From: Methylorubrum rhodesianum
GTDB taxonomy: Bacteria > Pseudomonadota > Alphaproteobacteria > Rhizobiales > Beijerinckiaceae
Length of the DNA stretch: 64,000 nt
Direction of reading: 5' to 3'
Assembly: GCF_014199985.1 (NCBI RefSeq)
Contig: NZ_JACHOS010000013.1
Span: 111,543 to 175,542, forward strand
A program made the translations under genes and the position numbers. Positions 56,224 to 63,841 of this stretch are shown here, one piece after another. Within the stretch, counting starts at the first letter, position 1. Every line of letters starts with the position of its first letter. The notes under the pieces were generated by a model. It ran no database searches. It was not told the origin of the DNA and worked only from the letters and a program-made list of their open reading frames with translations.

Positions 56224-57153
56224 CTACTTGAGATGGGCGAAGTAAACGTCGCCCGCTGCCCGCTTCAGCTCGGCCCCGGCATCGCGACCGATCGCGTCGG
56301 CATCCGCCGCCAAGCCTTCGCGGTGAACGGCCCAGTGGCGGCTGCCATCCGGCAAGAAGAGAAGGCCATCGAGGGTGATGCGGTCACCCGCCACCTGGGC
56401 CAGCGCGGCGATGGGAGTACGGCAGGAGCCGTCGAGTTCCGCGAGGAGACCGCGCTCCGCATCGAGCGCGGTCGTGGTGGTGGCGCAGGCGACCGGCGCC
56501 AGCAGCGCGCGGATCGCGTCGTCTCCGGCTCGACATTCGATCCCGAGCGCCCCCTGCGCCACCGCCGGAAGCATCTCCTCCACGGACAGCACGCTGCGCG
56601 CGACATCCGTCATCCCGAGCCGCTGGAGACCAGCGATGGCCAGCAGGGTGGCGTCGCATTCGCCCGCTTCGAGCTTGCGCAAGCGGGTGTTGGCATTGCC
56701 TCGCAGCGGCACGATGGTGAGGTCGGGACGGTGCATCAGCACCTGGGCGCCCCGCCGCAGCGAAGACGTGCCGACGCGCGCGCCGGCCGGCAGGTCAGCG
56801 AGGCCCTTGGCTGCCCCCGCGCTCAGGAACGCGTCGCGCGGGTCGTCCCTCTCCACGATGCAGGCGATCGCCAACCCGTCGGGCAGCCAGGTCTCCACAT
56901 CCTTCATGGAGTGGACGGCAACGTCGATCGTGTCGGCGAAGAGCGCCTGCTCCAGCTCCTTGGTGAACAACCCTTTGCCACCGATCTCGGACAGAGGCCG
57001 GTCGAGCACCCGGTCGGCGACGGTCGAGACGACGACGATCTCGGTCTCGAGCCCAGGATTGGCGGCCACGATCCGATCGCGGACCATTCCAGTCTGTGCG
57101 AGCGCCATCGGGCTGCCGCGGGTTCCGATTCTCAGAGGTCGCGAGAGAGTCAT
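56224..57153 (-). CDS. hemC: Porphobilinogen deaminase (hydroxymethylbilane synthase)
   Basis: HemC joins four porphobilinogens to hydroxymethylbilane, upstream of haem, cobalamin and bacteriochlorophyll. The 309-residue protein has RIGTRGSPMALAQ at residues 8-20, SLRRGAQVLMHRPDL, LRGNANTRLRKLE and the dipyrromethane-cofactor cysteine in ELDGSCRTPIAAL. It is convergent with the GSCFA gene and lies just before tRNA-Lys. It is not in the photosynthesis operon but supplies the same pathway as hemA. Confidence 0.96.
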   Translation of the reverse strand: MTLSRPLRIGTRGSPMALAQTGMVRDRIVAANPGLETEIVVVSTVADRVLDRPLSEIGGKGLFTKELEQALFADTIDVAVHSMKDVETWLPDGLAIACIVERDDPRDAFLSAGAAKGLADLPAGARVGTSSLRRGAQVLMHRPDLTIVPLRGNANTRLRKLEAGECDATLLAIAGLQRLGMTDVARSVLSVEEMLPAVAQGALGIECRAGDDAIRALLAPVACATTTTALDAERGLLAELDGSCRTPIAALAQVAGDRITLDGLLFLPDGSRHWAVHREGLAADADAIGRDAGAELKRAAGDVYFAHLK

Positions 57154-57365
57154 CCTCGCGCTGTAGCCGAGACGGCGCCGCCCGTCACGCGGGGCCGCGC
57201 TTTCGTGCCGGCTGACGGCTCGCCGAAGATCGAGGCAAGGGCGGCACGCGACGCTTTGTCGGAAAACTTTTCGCGGGGGGCTGGACAGGCTGCCCGCCCG
57301 TTGCTAATTCGCCGCCACCGCACGGGACTGGTGGCCCGGCGGTCCAGCCTCTCCAGAGAGGCTTG

Positions 57366-57441
<76 letters not shown>

Positions 57442-57472
57442 AATAACCCCCACAGAATAAACGTTTTTCCGC

Positions 57473-57493
57473 AAGGCGCCCCCGGGGCGCCTT
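57473..57493 (+). terminator. Intrinsic terminator after tRNA-Lys
   Basis: AAGGCGCCCC (57473-57482) and GGGGCGCCTT (57484-57493) form a 10-bp perfect stem followed by a T run (CTTTGTCG). It begins 31 bases after the tRNA CCA. Confidence 0.85.
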
Positions 57494-57624
57494 TGTCGTT
57501 TCCGGGCCTTGGGCGGGGTTTGGGCGGGGACGCGCTACACCGGTGGGGCGGCCGCCCGAGGTTCAGACGCTCGGATGAATTCCCCCGTCCGGCCCCGGCA
57601 TTCCCTCGCTCGTGTGAAATCAGA

Positions 57625-57653
57625 AGGGGCCCCGGTTCGCGCCGGGGACCCCT
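57625..57653 (-). terminator. Hairpin downstream of the three-gene unknown operon
   Basis: An 11-bp stem with one bulged base (57625-57635 with 57642-57653, 6-base loop) lies 108 bases past the stop at 57761, in the direction of that operon. A short T-rich sequence follows on the minus strand. The rest of 57494-57760 shows no supported gene. Confidence 0.5.
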
Positions 57654-57760
57654 CTCATGCCGCGGCAAGCCCCCCGGCCGGGGCGCGGCCGCCGTGCACG
57701 GGAACCGCGCGGCCAGGGTCTCTCAAGCCGAGCGATTCGTAACCGCTTGGGCCCGTCAGG

Positions 57761-58060
57761 TCACCGTGTCCGGGGATGGCGCGGAGCGCCGTAGACCCAC
57801 ATGCCGCCCTCGTATGTGCCGATGGTGAAGAGCACCCGCTCGGCGGTCCAAGCCTGCGCGCCGAATGTCTCCATGTCGAGGTCGTCACGGTCCCCCGGCT
57901 CGCCCCCCTCCGGGTTCACCCAGTCCTCCGACGAGAGCTCGATGATGGAGAGCCGGCGCCGGGCCTCATCCTCCGAGACCGTCCGATCCCCGATCTGCCA
58001 CGCCGCGATGTGGGCGCCGTCGGCGCGCGAGAGGAAGAAGTCGTACATCGAGGTCTTCAT
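57761..58060 (-). CDS. Hypothetical protein, third of a three-gene unit
   Basis: This 99-residue acidic soluble protein (MKTSMYDFFLSRADGAHIAAWQIGDRTVSEDEARRRL...) has a central Asp/Glu-rich stretch and ends with an aromatic segment (VLFTIGTYEGGMWVYG). It starts 12 bases after the stop of the preceding gene. No domain is recognised. Together with its two upstream neighbours it lies directly beyond tRNA-Lys, a position typical of integrated elements. Confidence 0.6.
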   Translation of the reverse strand: MKTSMYDFFLSRADGAHIAAWQIGDRTVSEDEARRRLSIIELSSEDWVNPEGGEPGDRDDLDMETFGAQAWTAERVLFTIGTYEGGMWVYGAPRHPRTR

Positions 58061-58072
58061 GCGTTGCGGCCC

Positions 58073-58435
58073 CTACGGCTTCGCGACTGGGCCGCCCGGA
58101 ACGATGCGCCCCGAGATCTGGCGGCGGTAGCGCCATGCCAGGTAGGCGGCGACCTGGCACTGACGCGGGGTGAACGGGCGGCCGCTGTCGAGCCGGCGCG
58201 CCAGCTCGCGGGCTAGCTTCTTGTCCGTGCTGCCCACCGAGTAGGTCACCGCGCCTGGCGACAGGGCGGCCGCCCTCGTGCTCGCGAGGTCCTGCATCTC
58301 CCGCCAGATCCGCCGCAGGCGCTCGCGCTTGTCACGGTCGCGCTCGGCCATCACCTCCTCGCAGGAGAGGTCGAGGGAGGCGCACATGCGGGCCATGGTG
58401 GCGCGGATGCACTCCTCGTAGGTCATCTCAGCCAT
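58073..58435 (-). CDS. Hypothetical protein, second of a three-gene unit
   Basis: This 120-residue protein is helical and charged: MAEMTYEECIRATMARMCASLDLSCEEVMAERDRDKRERLRRIWREMQDL at the start and FTPRQCQVAAYLAWRYRRQISGRIVP at the end. Four cysteines occur, without a zinc-finger pattern. The ATG overlaps the stop of the upstream gene by 8 bases, so translation is coupled. Function unknown. Confidence 0.65.
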   Translation of the reverse strand: MAEMTYEECIRATMARMCASLDLSCEEVMAERDRDKRERLRRIWREMQDLASTRAAALSPGAVTYSVGSTDKKLARELARRLDSGRPFTPRQCQVAAYLAWRYRRQISGRIVPGGPVAKP

Positions 58436-58715
58436 GGAAGGACCCCACGGCGGGAAGGTCGGCGTCGCGGGTGCGGGCCGGCGGATCCAATGGGATGACG
58501 TAGGCGGTCGGGTTGCCCTCGGCGTCGAACTGCATCCCGGACGCCGGCGGCGTGGCGGCCTCCCCGGCTGGCAGCGCGACGAGTTCGAGCGGCTCGAAGC
58601 TGGGCAGCCCCGGGATCCTCGGGCGGATGTCGCCGTCGATGAACGGGTCGTAGGGACGGGCACGGCGGGCGGCGAGCGCCCGGCAGCGGATGGGATGCGC
58701 CTTCTTCATGCCCAT
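58428..58715 (-). CDS. Hypothetical protein, first of a three-gene unit
   Basis: This 95-residue protein is Pro/Ala-rich with a basic N-terminus (MGMKKAHPIRCRALAARRARPYDPFIDGD) and the segment GMQFDAEGNPTAYVIPLDPP. The ATG at 58715 has AGGG 7 bases upstream; a second ATG two codons later is possible. No family is recognised. It leads the small minus-strand operon on the tRNA-proximal side of the ptx cluster. Confidence 0.55.
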   Translation of the reverse strand: MGMKKAHPIRCRALAARRARPYDPFIDGDIRPRIPGLPSFEPLELVALPAGEAATPPASGMQFDAEGNPTAYVIPLDPPARTRDADLPAVGSFHG

Positions 58716-58766
58716 CAGGCTACCCTCGGCGCGGGCCGGGAACAGGGGTCCTGCCGCCGGTTGCGG

Positions 58767-58997
58767 TAACCATGTTGACGGCGGTGAGGGGTCTGGATGA
58801 ACTCGTAAATGAGTTATCCGGGGGCCTAGGGCGCCCGACCCTAGCTATATGAGTTGCCCGGCGGCCGACGTCGGCGACCGCGTTAACCATGCGATTCCGA
58901 GAGTGGCCTCTATACGCGACATCCGGACCGCCCCATCCCCGCGATGTCGCGTATACGAACCATTCGGCCTCCGGCGTCGGCGACCGTGTTAACCATG
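58767..58997. repeat. Repeat-rich non-coding segment (direct and inverted repeats)
   Basis: The 328-base gap 58716-59043 has no convincing gene but much structure. TAACCATG occurs three times (58767-58774, 58884-58891, 58990-58997). The last two copies sit in 22-base direct repeats differing at one base (58870-58891 and 58976-58997). Between them is a 13-bp perfect inverted repeat, TATACGCGACATC (58911-58923) and its complement (58943-58955), around a 19-base spacer. A further inverted repeat, AACTC-GTAAAT-GAGTT, is at 58800-58815. The spacing (about 106-117 bases) suggests a duplicated control module or protein-binding array. Confidence 0.6.
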
Positions 58998-59043
58998 GCC
59001 GCCTCCTCGTGGTGGTCCACTACTTTACGCTCTGGACGGTCTG

Positions 59044-59379
59044 ATGGACATCGAGGAGATCCTGCTCTGCCCCGTCCCCGAGGATCCCCGGATCCCAGGG
59101 ACACCGGTCGGCCGCGTGGGGTCGGTCGGCCTGGCGAAGCTCACCCGCCGCGTCCCCACGATGGGCGCGGTCCTCTCGTACGAGGGCAGGCAGGCCTATG
59201 TCGACGGCCGGCCGGTCGAGCATGCCGTGCTCGCCGAGGCACTGTTGCGGGCGGTCGTGGCGGCGGCGAATAGGCTGTGGGGCGACCTGTGGGTCGCGCC
59301 CCTCGTCGCCGTGACGCGGCTCGGGCAGCGTGTGAGGAAGCTGCTGGCTCGCGCGGTTTCAGGCAGCGGATCGCGATAA
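59044..59379 (+). CDS. Hypothetical protein overlapping the ptxE 3' end
   Basis: This 111-residue protein (MDIEEILLCPVPEDPRIPGTPVGRVGSVGLAKLTRRV...) has GAVLSYEGRQAYVDGRPVEHAVLAEALLRAVVAAANRLWGDLWVAPLVAVTRLGQRV, which looks coding and partly helical. No family is recognised. It runs opposite to ptxE and overlaps its last 61 codons. The likely history is that this gene belongs to the island side, and that ptxE reads into it after recombination at about 59345-59350. The final about 10 codons may not be its native end. Confidence 0.5.
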   Translation: MDIEEILLCPVPEDPRIPGTPVGRVGSVGLAKLTRRVPTMGAVLSYEGRQAYVDGRPVEHAVLAEALLRAVVAAANRLWGDLWVAPLVAVTRLGQRVRKLLARAVSGSGSR

Positions 59380-60212
59380 GCCGCAAAGAGATTTTTGCTG
59401 AGTTCGATGCCTGCCACAGGCAATGCGGCCAGCACTCCGCTCCGCACTTCATCTTGAACCGAGCAAGCCATGACAATCGAGATCCCCAGTCTGGCCCGCA
59501 CTGCGCGCTTCACCGCTTCCGTGCTGCCGAGCTGCCGGTCGAGGCGGAAGCCTGCACCGACCGCACCGAGGGCCTCGCGAAGAACACGTCCCGTCCCGCT
59601 TCCCGGCTCGCCTCCGAGCAGCGATGCGCCGGTCAGATCCTGTGGCGTCAGATGCGCCCGTCCAGCCCACCGATGGTCGGGATCCACGATGACAACGAGC
59701 GGTTCGCGACGCCATACGTGGGCATCCAGACCGGTTCGCGGCTCCCACCATTCCAGCAGTGCAACATCGATCTCGCCAGCTTCGAGCCGGGCGATGAGGT
59801 GAGGGTTGGTGGCAATTTCCGCGTCCGCGGTCGCGGCGTGCGTTTCCTCGTAGCGTCGCAGGATCTCCGGCATGAGGAAGGTGCCGATATTGCCTGAAGC
59901 GCCGATCGCGAGCCGGCTTCCCGCAACCGCCTCCTCCGCGCGTCGGCTGGCGCGGACCAACGCCTCTGCATGAGGGAGCAGGGCTCGTCCCTGGGGTGTC
60001 GGGCGACACCCCGCTGGATCGCGCTCGACGAGTGTCGCCCGCAGCGCCGTCTCCAGCTTGCGCACATGCTGAGAGACCGTCGGCTGGGACAGGTTGAGAT
60101 ACCGGCCAGCCGCGTGGAAGCTGCCCGTCGCCAGGACCGCTAGGAGCGTCTCCACGTATTGGAGGTTCAGCACCGGCGTCTTGCCACCCCCTCCGCGCTC
60201 AGTTCGCGCCAT
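59196..60212 (-). CDS. ptxE: LysR-type regulator of phosphite genes, 3' end apparently replaced
   Basis: This 338-residue LysR-family protein has an N-terminal winged helix-turn-helix (about 15-75; LQYVETLLAVLATGSFHAAGRYLNLSQPTVSQHVRKLE) and a substrate-binding domain through about residue 285 (...AALPVAGIELSKNLFAAYRDPLPETARA). LysR proteins usually end near 290-300. From about residue 289 the sequence turns into Ser/Thr/Arg/Ala-rich translation antisense to the opposite gene at 59044-59379. This indicates a recombination junction near 59345-59350 and a possibly altered C-terminus. It overlaps ptxD by 14 bases, and gene order (ptxABCDE) supports the name. Confidence 0.85.
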   Translation of the reverse strand: MARTERGGGGKTPVLNLQYVETLLAVLATGSFHAAGRYLNLSQPTVSQHVRKLETALRATLVERDPAGCRPTPQGRALLPHAEALVRASRRAEEAVAGSRLAIGASGNIGTFLMPEILRRYEETHAATADAEIATNPHLIARLEAGEIDVALLEWWEPRTGLDAHVWRREPLVVIVDPDHRWAGRAHLTPQDLTGASLLGGEPGSGTGRVLREALGAVGAGFRLDRQLGSTEAVKRAVRARLGISIVMACSVQDEVRSGVLAALPVAGIELSKNLFAAYRDPLPETARASSFLTRCPSRVTATRGATHRSPHSLFAAATTARNSASASTACSTGRPST

Positions 60213-61218
60213 CGAACCCGCGCAGGCTATCGGGGTGGTTGATCGCGTCCGCGGGCACCAAGCCCTTTAGGGCGTCGAGAAGGTTATGGGCCGCCGCCGC
60301 CTCGATCCGGCGGCGCGTGTCGACGACACCCGAGCCGAGGTGCGGCGTGAACAGCGTTCGGTCCTCGTCCGTGAGCAGTCCGGGTGCGATGCGCCGCGGA
60401 CGGTCGTCCAGTGCCCAATCCTCCATCTCGAAGACGTCGGCCGCGTAGCCCCCGAGGCGGCCTTCCGCGAGGGCCTCGGCCACGGCTGCTTCGTCCACGA
60501 CCGAGCCACGACCGGCGTTGACGATCCGCAGTCCGGGGCTGGCTGCGGCGAGTGCGGCGGCATCGAGCATGTGGCGCGTGTCCGGTGTCAGGGGAAGCGC
60601 CAGGATTAACAAGTCGCTTCGACCCACCAGCGTGTCCCAGGATACGCGGCAAGCGCCGAGTTCCGCCTCAGCGGAAGCCGGAAGCGCCTGCTCATCAAAG
60701 TAGAGGAGTTCGCGTGCGCCGAAGCCCTTCAGCCTGCGCGTGATCGCCCGGCCCACCTTCCCCATTCCGGCAACGCCGACGACACTGCCGTACAGGCCGC
60801 TGCCGTACAGCCTCGGTCGCCAGCCGTCGAAGCTGGCCCGCACCGCCCGGTCGCCGGCCACCACGTTGCGGCACAGGCCGATGGCCAGGCCGACCGCCAA
60901 CTCGGCCGTCGGCTCGGTCAGGAGGTCGGGAACGGCGGTGAGCCAGATGCCGGACCGTGTGCAGGCCTCTACATCGAAGTTGTCCCAACCCTTCAGCGCG
61001 CACGCAACCACCTTCAGGCGCGGGCAGGCCTCCAGGAAGCCGGCATCCACGCAGTCGGTCATGAAGGCCAGCAGGGCGTCCGCGTCCGAGCAGCGAGCGC
61101 GGACCTCTGCCACGGGCCAGGGCTCGGGGCCTGGGTTGATGTCGACGTCGCAGAGTTCCTCCAGGATCTCGCGGGTCTCAGGGAAAACGGGGTTCGTGAC
61201 GACGACCTTGAAACGCAT
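60199..61218 (-). CDS. ptxD: Phosphite (phosphonate) dehydrogenase, NAD-dependent
   Basis: PtxD oxidises phosphite to phosphate with NAD+. This 339-residue D-2-hydroxyacid dehydrogenase-family protein carries the blocks typical of PtxD: CALKGWDNFDVEACTRSG, AVPDLLTEPTAELAVGLAIGL and GGYAADVFEMEDWA. The known catalytic residues are all present: Met53, Lys76, Arg237 (NAGRGSVVDE), Glu266 and His293 (TPHLGS). The NAD fold GxGxxG is at 151-156 and Asp175 follows strand two, favouring NAD over NADP. The ATG at 61218 lies 8 bases after ptxC. The combination with ptxABC makes a generic hydroxyacid dehydrogenase unlikely. Confidence 0.93.
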   Translation of the reverse strand: MRFKVVVTNPVFPETREILEELCDVDINPGPEPWPVAEVRARCSDADALLAFMTDCVDAGFLEACPRLKVVACALKGWDNFDVEACTRSGIWLTAVPDLLTEPTAELAVGLAIGLCRNVVAGDRAVRASFDGWRPRLYGSGLYGSVVGVAGMGKVGRAITRRLKGFGARELLYFDEQALPASAEAELGACRVSWDTLVGRSDLLILALPLTPDTRHMLDAAALAAASPGLRIVNAGRGSVVDEAAVAEALAEGRLGGYAADVFEMEDWALDDRPRRIAPGLLTDEDRTLFTPHLGSGVVDTRRRIEAAAAHNLLDALKGLVPADAINHPDSLRGFDGAN

Positions 61219-61226
61219 GGTGCTTC

Positions 61227-62060
61227 TCACTTGAGCCGGCGGCGCAGAGCCCCGCCCAGGGCGTCGACGAGCGTCACGGCAGCCAGGATGCAAAGCATGA
61301 TGGCTGCGACCTGATCGTATTGGAGCAGGCGTAGGGAGGCGATGAGTTCGAAGCCGATGCCGCCCGCGCCGACGACGCCGAGCACCGTGGAGGCCCGGAA
61401 GTTGTATTCCCAGCGATAGAGTGTCGTGTCGGTGAGCTGCGGCAGGACCTGGGGCAGCACGGCATGCGTGACGACCTGAAGGGGCGAAGCGCCGGCCGCT
61501 CGTGCCGCCTCGATCGGCTTGTGGTCCACGTGCTCGATCGCTTCGGCGAAGAACTTGCCGACCATTCCGGTGGAATGCAGGCCCAGCGCCAGAACGCCCG
61601 GCAGCGCGCCGAATCCGACGGCCGCGACGAAGAAGATACCCATGATCAGTTCGGGGACCGACCGAAGCGCGTTGAGCAGCAGCCGGAACGCGCCGTAGAC
61701 GAACGGGTGCGGACTCGTGTTGGGGGCAGCCAGCAGCCCGAGCGGCAGGGACAAGGTCACGGCGAGCACCGTGCCGGCCACGCTCATCGCGAGCGTGTCG
61801 ACGATGGGTCCCACCCACGAGCGCCATCGCGTGAAGTCGGGCGGGGTCATCTCACCGAGAAGCTGCGCCATCGCGGGCGCGCCTTCGGCGAGGCGCCCCG
61901 GATCGAGAAGTCCCACCTTCCAGAGGCAGGCGAGGATCGCGGCGGCAGCCGGCAGGGCAACCATGAGCCGGCGGACCGACGCGCCACGGGCCCGTCCGAG
62001 AATGGCGTCATAGCCGTCGGCGGCACCGACCGCCGACGCAAGTGAGGGCGCTCGAGCCAT
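61227..62060 (-). CDS. ptxC: Phosphite ABC transporter permease
   Basis: This 277-residue protein of the PhnE family has about five to six spans. An EAA loop is visible at EAARAAGASPLQVVTHAVLPQVLPQ (about 185-210), which contacts the ATPase. Blocks ALRSVPELIMGIFFVAAVGFG and YRWEYNFRASTVLGVVGAGGIGFEL are characteristic of phosphonate/phosphite permeases. It starts 3 bases after ptxB and is followed closely by ptxD. Confidence 0.93.
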   Translation of the reverse strand: MARAPSLASAVGAADGYDAILGRARGASVRRLMVALPAAAAILACLWKVGLLDPGRLAEGAPAMAQLLGEMTPPDFTRWRSWVGPIVDTLAMSVAGTVLAVTLSLPLGLLAAPNTSPHPFVYGAFRLLLNALRSVPELIMGIFFVAAVGFGALPGVLALGLHSTGMVGKFFAEAIEHVDHKPIEAARAAGASPLQVVTHAVLPQVLPQLTDTTLYRWEYNFRASTVLGVVGAGGIGFELIASLRLLQYDQVAAIMLCILAAVTLVDALGGALRRRLK

Positions 62061-62063
62061 CGC

Positions 62064-62936
62064 TCAGCCCTTCACCTTCGTCAAGTCGATGTTGAGGAGC
62101 TTGGCCGTCTCCCGAAGCACGTCGTAGTCCGCGTCCGTGATGGGGGCGAAGGACTCGGCCTTGAACGGCTTGAGGATCACTGGATCCCTGATCTCTAGGA
62201 AAGCGGCCTTGATCTTCTCCTTGAGGTCCGGCGCGAGGTCGCCACGCACCGTCCAGGGATAGTTCGGGATCGGTCGGCTCTCCGCCACGACCTTGATCTT
62301 GGCCGGATCGATGCTCTTCTTCTCGACGAGGGCGGTGAAGATGGGCCGGCTGAGACCGCCGGCCTGCACATGGCCTGCCTGTACGGCCCGCGCGACGGCA
62401 TCATGGGTGCCGAGATGCTGAAAGCCGTAGTCCTGACCGGCTTCGAGGCCAGCGTTCTTGAGCAGGGCCCGAGGGATGAGGTGGCTTGATGTGGACGCCG
62501 TGTCACCGAAGCCGACCGTCTTGCCCTTCACGTCGTCCGCTCGCGCGATGCCTGCGGCCACGTTGGCGATCAGGTAGCTGGTGTAGGTCGGCTGCCCGCC
62601 CGACACGAGTGCCGCGAACGGTTCGATTTCCGGCGAACGGCTCTTCGCGAGGACGTAGGAGAGCGGCCCGAAATAGGCGAGGTCGATACGCTTGAAGCGC
62701 ATGGCCTCGATCATGGAAGAATAGTCGGTCGTGACCACGAGTTCGATGCGCTTATTGAGCCCCTGTTCAAGGTAGCTCTTCAGGCCCTGGTTGTTCTGGA
62801 TGATCGTCGATGCGCTCTCGTCGGGCAGCAGCGCGACCTTGAGCGTGTCGGGATTCGCGCCCTGAGCCAGCGACGGTCCGGCACGCAGGACGGCGCTCAG
62901 CGCCAAGCCGGCGCCGAAGGTACGTCTCGAAATCAT
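62064..62936 (-). CDS. ptxB: Phosphite ABC transporter periplasmic binding protein
   Basis: This 290-residue PhnD-family binding protein has a Tat-like signal (MISRRTFGAGLALSAVLRAGPSLAQ) with SRRTF. The ligand-binding fold includes VALLPDESAST, DYSSMIEAMRFKRIDLAYFGPLSYVLA, and GFGDTASTSSHLIPRALL, where the Ser/Thr-rich loop contacts the oxyanion in PtxB/PhnD proteins. Context with PtxD supports phosphite as ligand; phosphonates or hypophosphite are alternatives. It is 12 bases from ptxA and 3 bases from ptxC. Confidence 0.93.
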   Translation of the reverse strand: MISRRTFGAGLALSAVLRAGPSLAQGANPDTLKVALLPDESASTIIQNNQGLKSYLEQGLNKRIELVVTTDYSSMIEAMRFKRIDLAYFGPLSYVLAKSRSPEIEPFAALVSGGQPTYTSYLIANVAAGIARADDVKGKTVGFGDTASTSSHLIPRALLKNAGLEAGQDYGFQHLGTHDAVARAVQAGHVQAGGLSRPIFTALVEKKSIDPAKIKVVAESRPIPNYPWTVRGDLAPDLKEKIKAAFLEIRDPVILKPFKAESFAPITDADYDVLRETAKLLNIDLTKVKG

Positions 62937-62948
62937 GATGGCTTTCCT

Positions 62949-63758
62949 TCAGACTGTTCGGGAGGCGTAGATCGCGGCCCGCCGCGCACGAGGAGCTTCG
63001 ACGATGTCGACCGAGACCTCGGCGGGCCGTGCGCCGTAGATTCGCGACAGGACGCCGTCGCAGAGACGGGCTGGCGGGCCGTCGAAGACCACCTCGCCTC
63101 CACGGACCCCGACGACCCGGTCAGCGAAGTGCCGGGCCAGATCGACTTGGTGCAGGCTCACCACGGCTGAGATGCCGTCCGTCCGACAGATGCTGCGGAG
63201 GAGATCGAGCACCCGCGTCGCCGTCGCCGGGTCGAGGCTGGCTACCGGTTCATCGGCGAGGATGAGCCGGGGCCGCTGTGCAACCGCGCGCGCGATGCCC
63301 ACCCGCTGCTGCTGCCCGCCGGAGAGCAGGTCCACGCGGGTGAGGGCGCGATCGAGAAGATCTACGCGCTCTAGCGCCTCCAATCCGAAACGTTGATCGC
63401 TCCGCGACGGAGGCCAGAGCGAGCGCAGGGTGCTCTGATGGCCGAGCCGGCCCATCAGGACGTTCGCGAGCGCGGTCAGGCGGCCGATCAGATGGTGGTG
63501 CTGGAAGACCATCCCGGTCACCGCCCGGTGGCGGCGCAGCGTGGCGCGGCTCGCGGCGATGTCTCCTACTCCAGGGGCGGAAACTCGGCCGTTCGTTGGG
63601 CGGACGAGGCCGTTTAGGCAACGCAGGAGCGTCGACTTGCCGGCACCAGACGGTCCCAGCAGGACCGCGAACTCGCCTTCGCGAAAAGTCAGAGTTGTCG
63701 GTCGCAACGCCTTGATGCCACCAGGATACGCGACTTCCAAGCTTTCAAGGGCCAGCAT
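62949..63758 (-). CDS. ptxA: Phosphite ABC transporter ATP-binding protein
   Basis: This 269-residue PhnC-type ATPase has Walker A GPSGAGKST (35-43), Q-loop VFQHHHLIGRLTALANVLMGRLG, signature LSGGQQQRVGIARA (145-158), Walker B LILADEP and the H-loop VSLHQVDLA. It powers uptake through PtxC. It is the first gene of the minus-strand operon, with a candidate Pho box at 63824-63841 upstream. The C-terminus has a short basic tail. Confidence 0.93.
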   Translation of the reverse strand: MLALESLEVAYPGGIKALRPTTLTFREGEFAVLLGPSGAGKSTLLRCLNGLVRPTNGRVSAPGVGDIAASRATLRRHRAVTGMVFQHHHLIGRLTALANVLMGRLGHQSTLRSLWPPSRSDQRFGLEALERVDLLDRALTRVDLLSGGQQQRVGIARAVAQRPRLILADEPVASLDPATATRVLDLLRSICRTDGISAVVSLHQVDLARHFADRVVGVRGGEVVFDGPPARLCDGVLSRIYGARPAEVSVDIVEAPRARRAAIYASRTV

Positions 63759-63823
63759 TCCGCACCCATTCGAAAATCCAATCGAAACCCCCGATTGATT
63801 GCGAATGTGAGTAGCGGGGCGAC

Positions 63824-63841
63824 ATGAAGAACGGATGACAT
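63824..63841 (-). promoter_or_regulatory. Candidate PhoB box upstream of ptxA
   Basis: On the minus strand ATGTCAT (63841-63835), four bases, then TCTTCAT (63830-63824) reproduce two direct 7-base repeats of the Pho box consensus (CTGTCAT-N4-CTGTCAT), with 10 of 14 positions agreeing and an exact 11-base period. It ends 65 bases before the ptxA start, a suitable place for activation by phosphate starvation. Confidence 0.5.
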
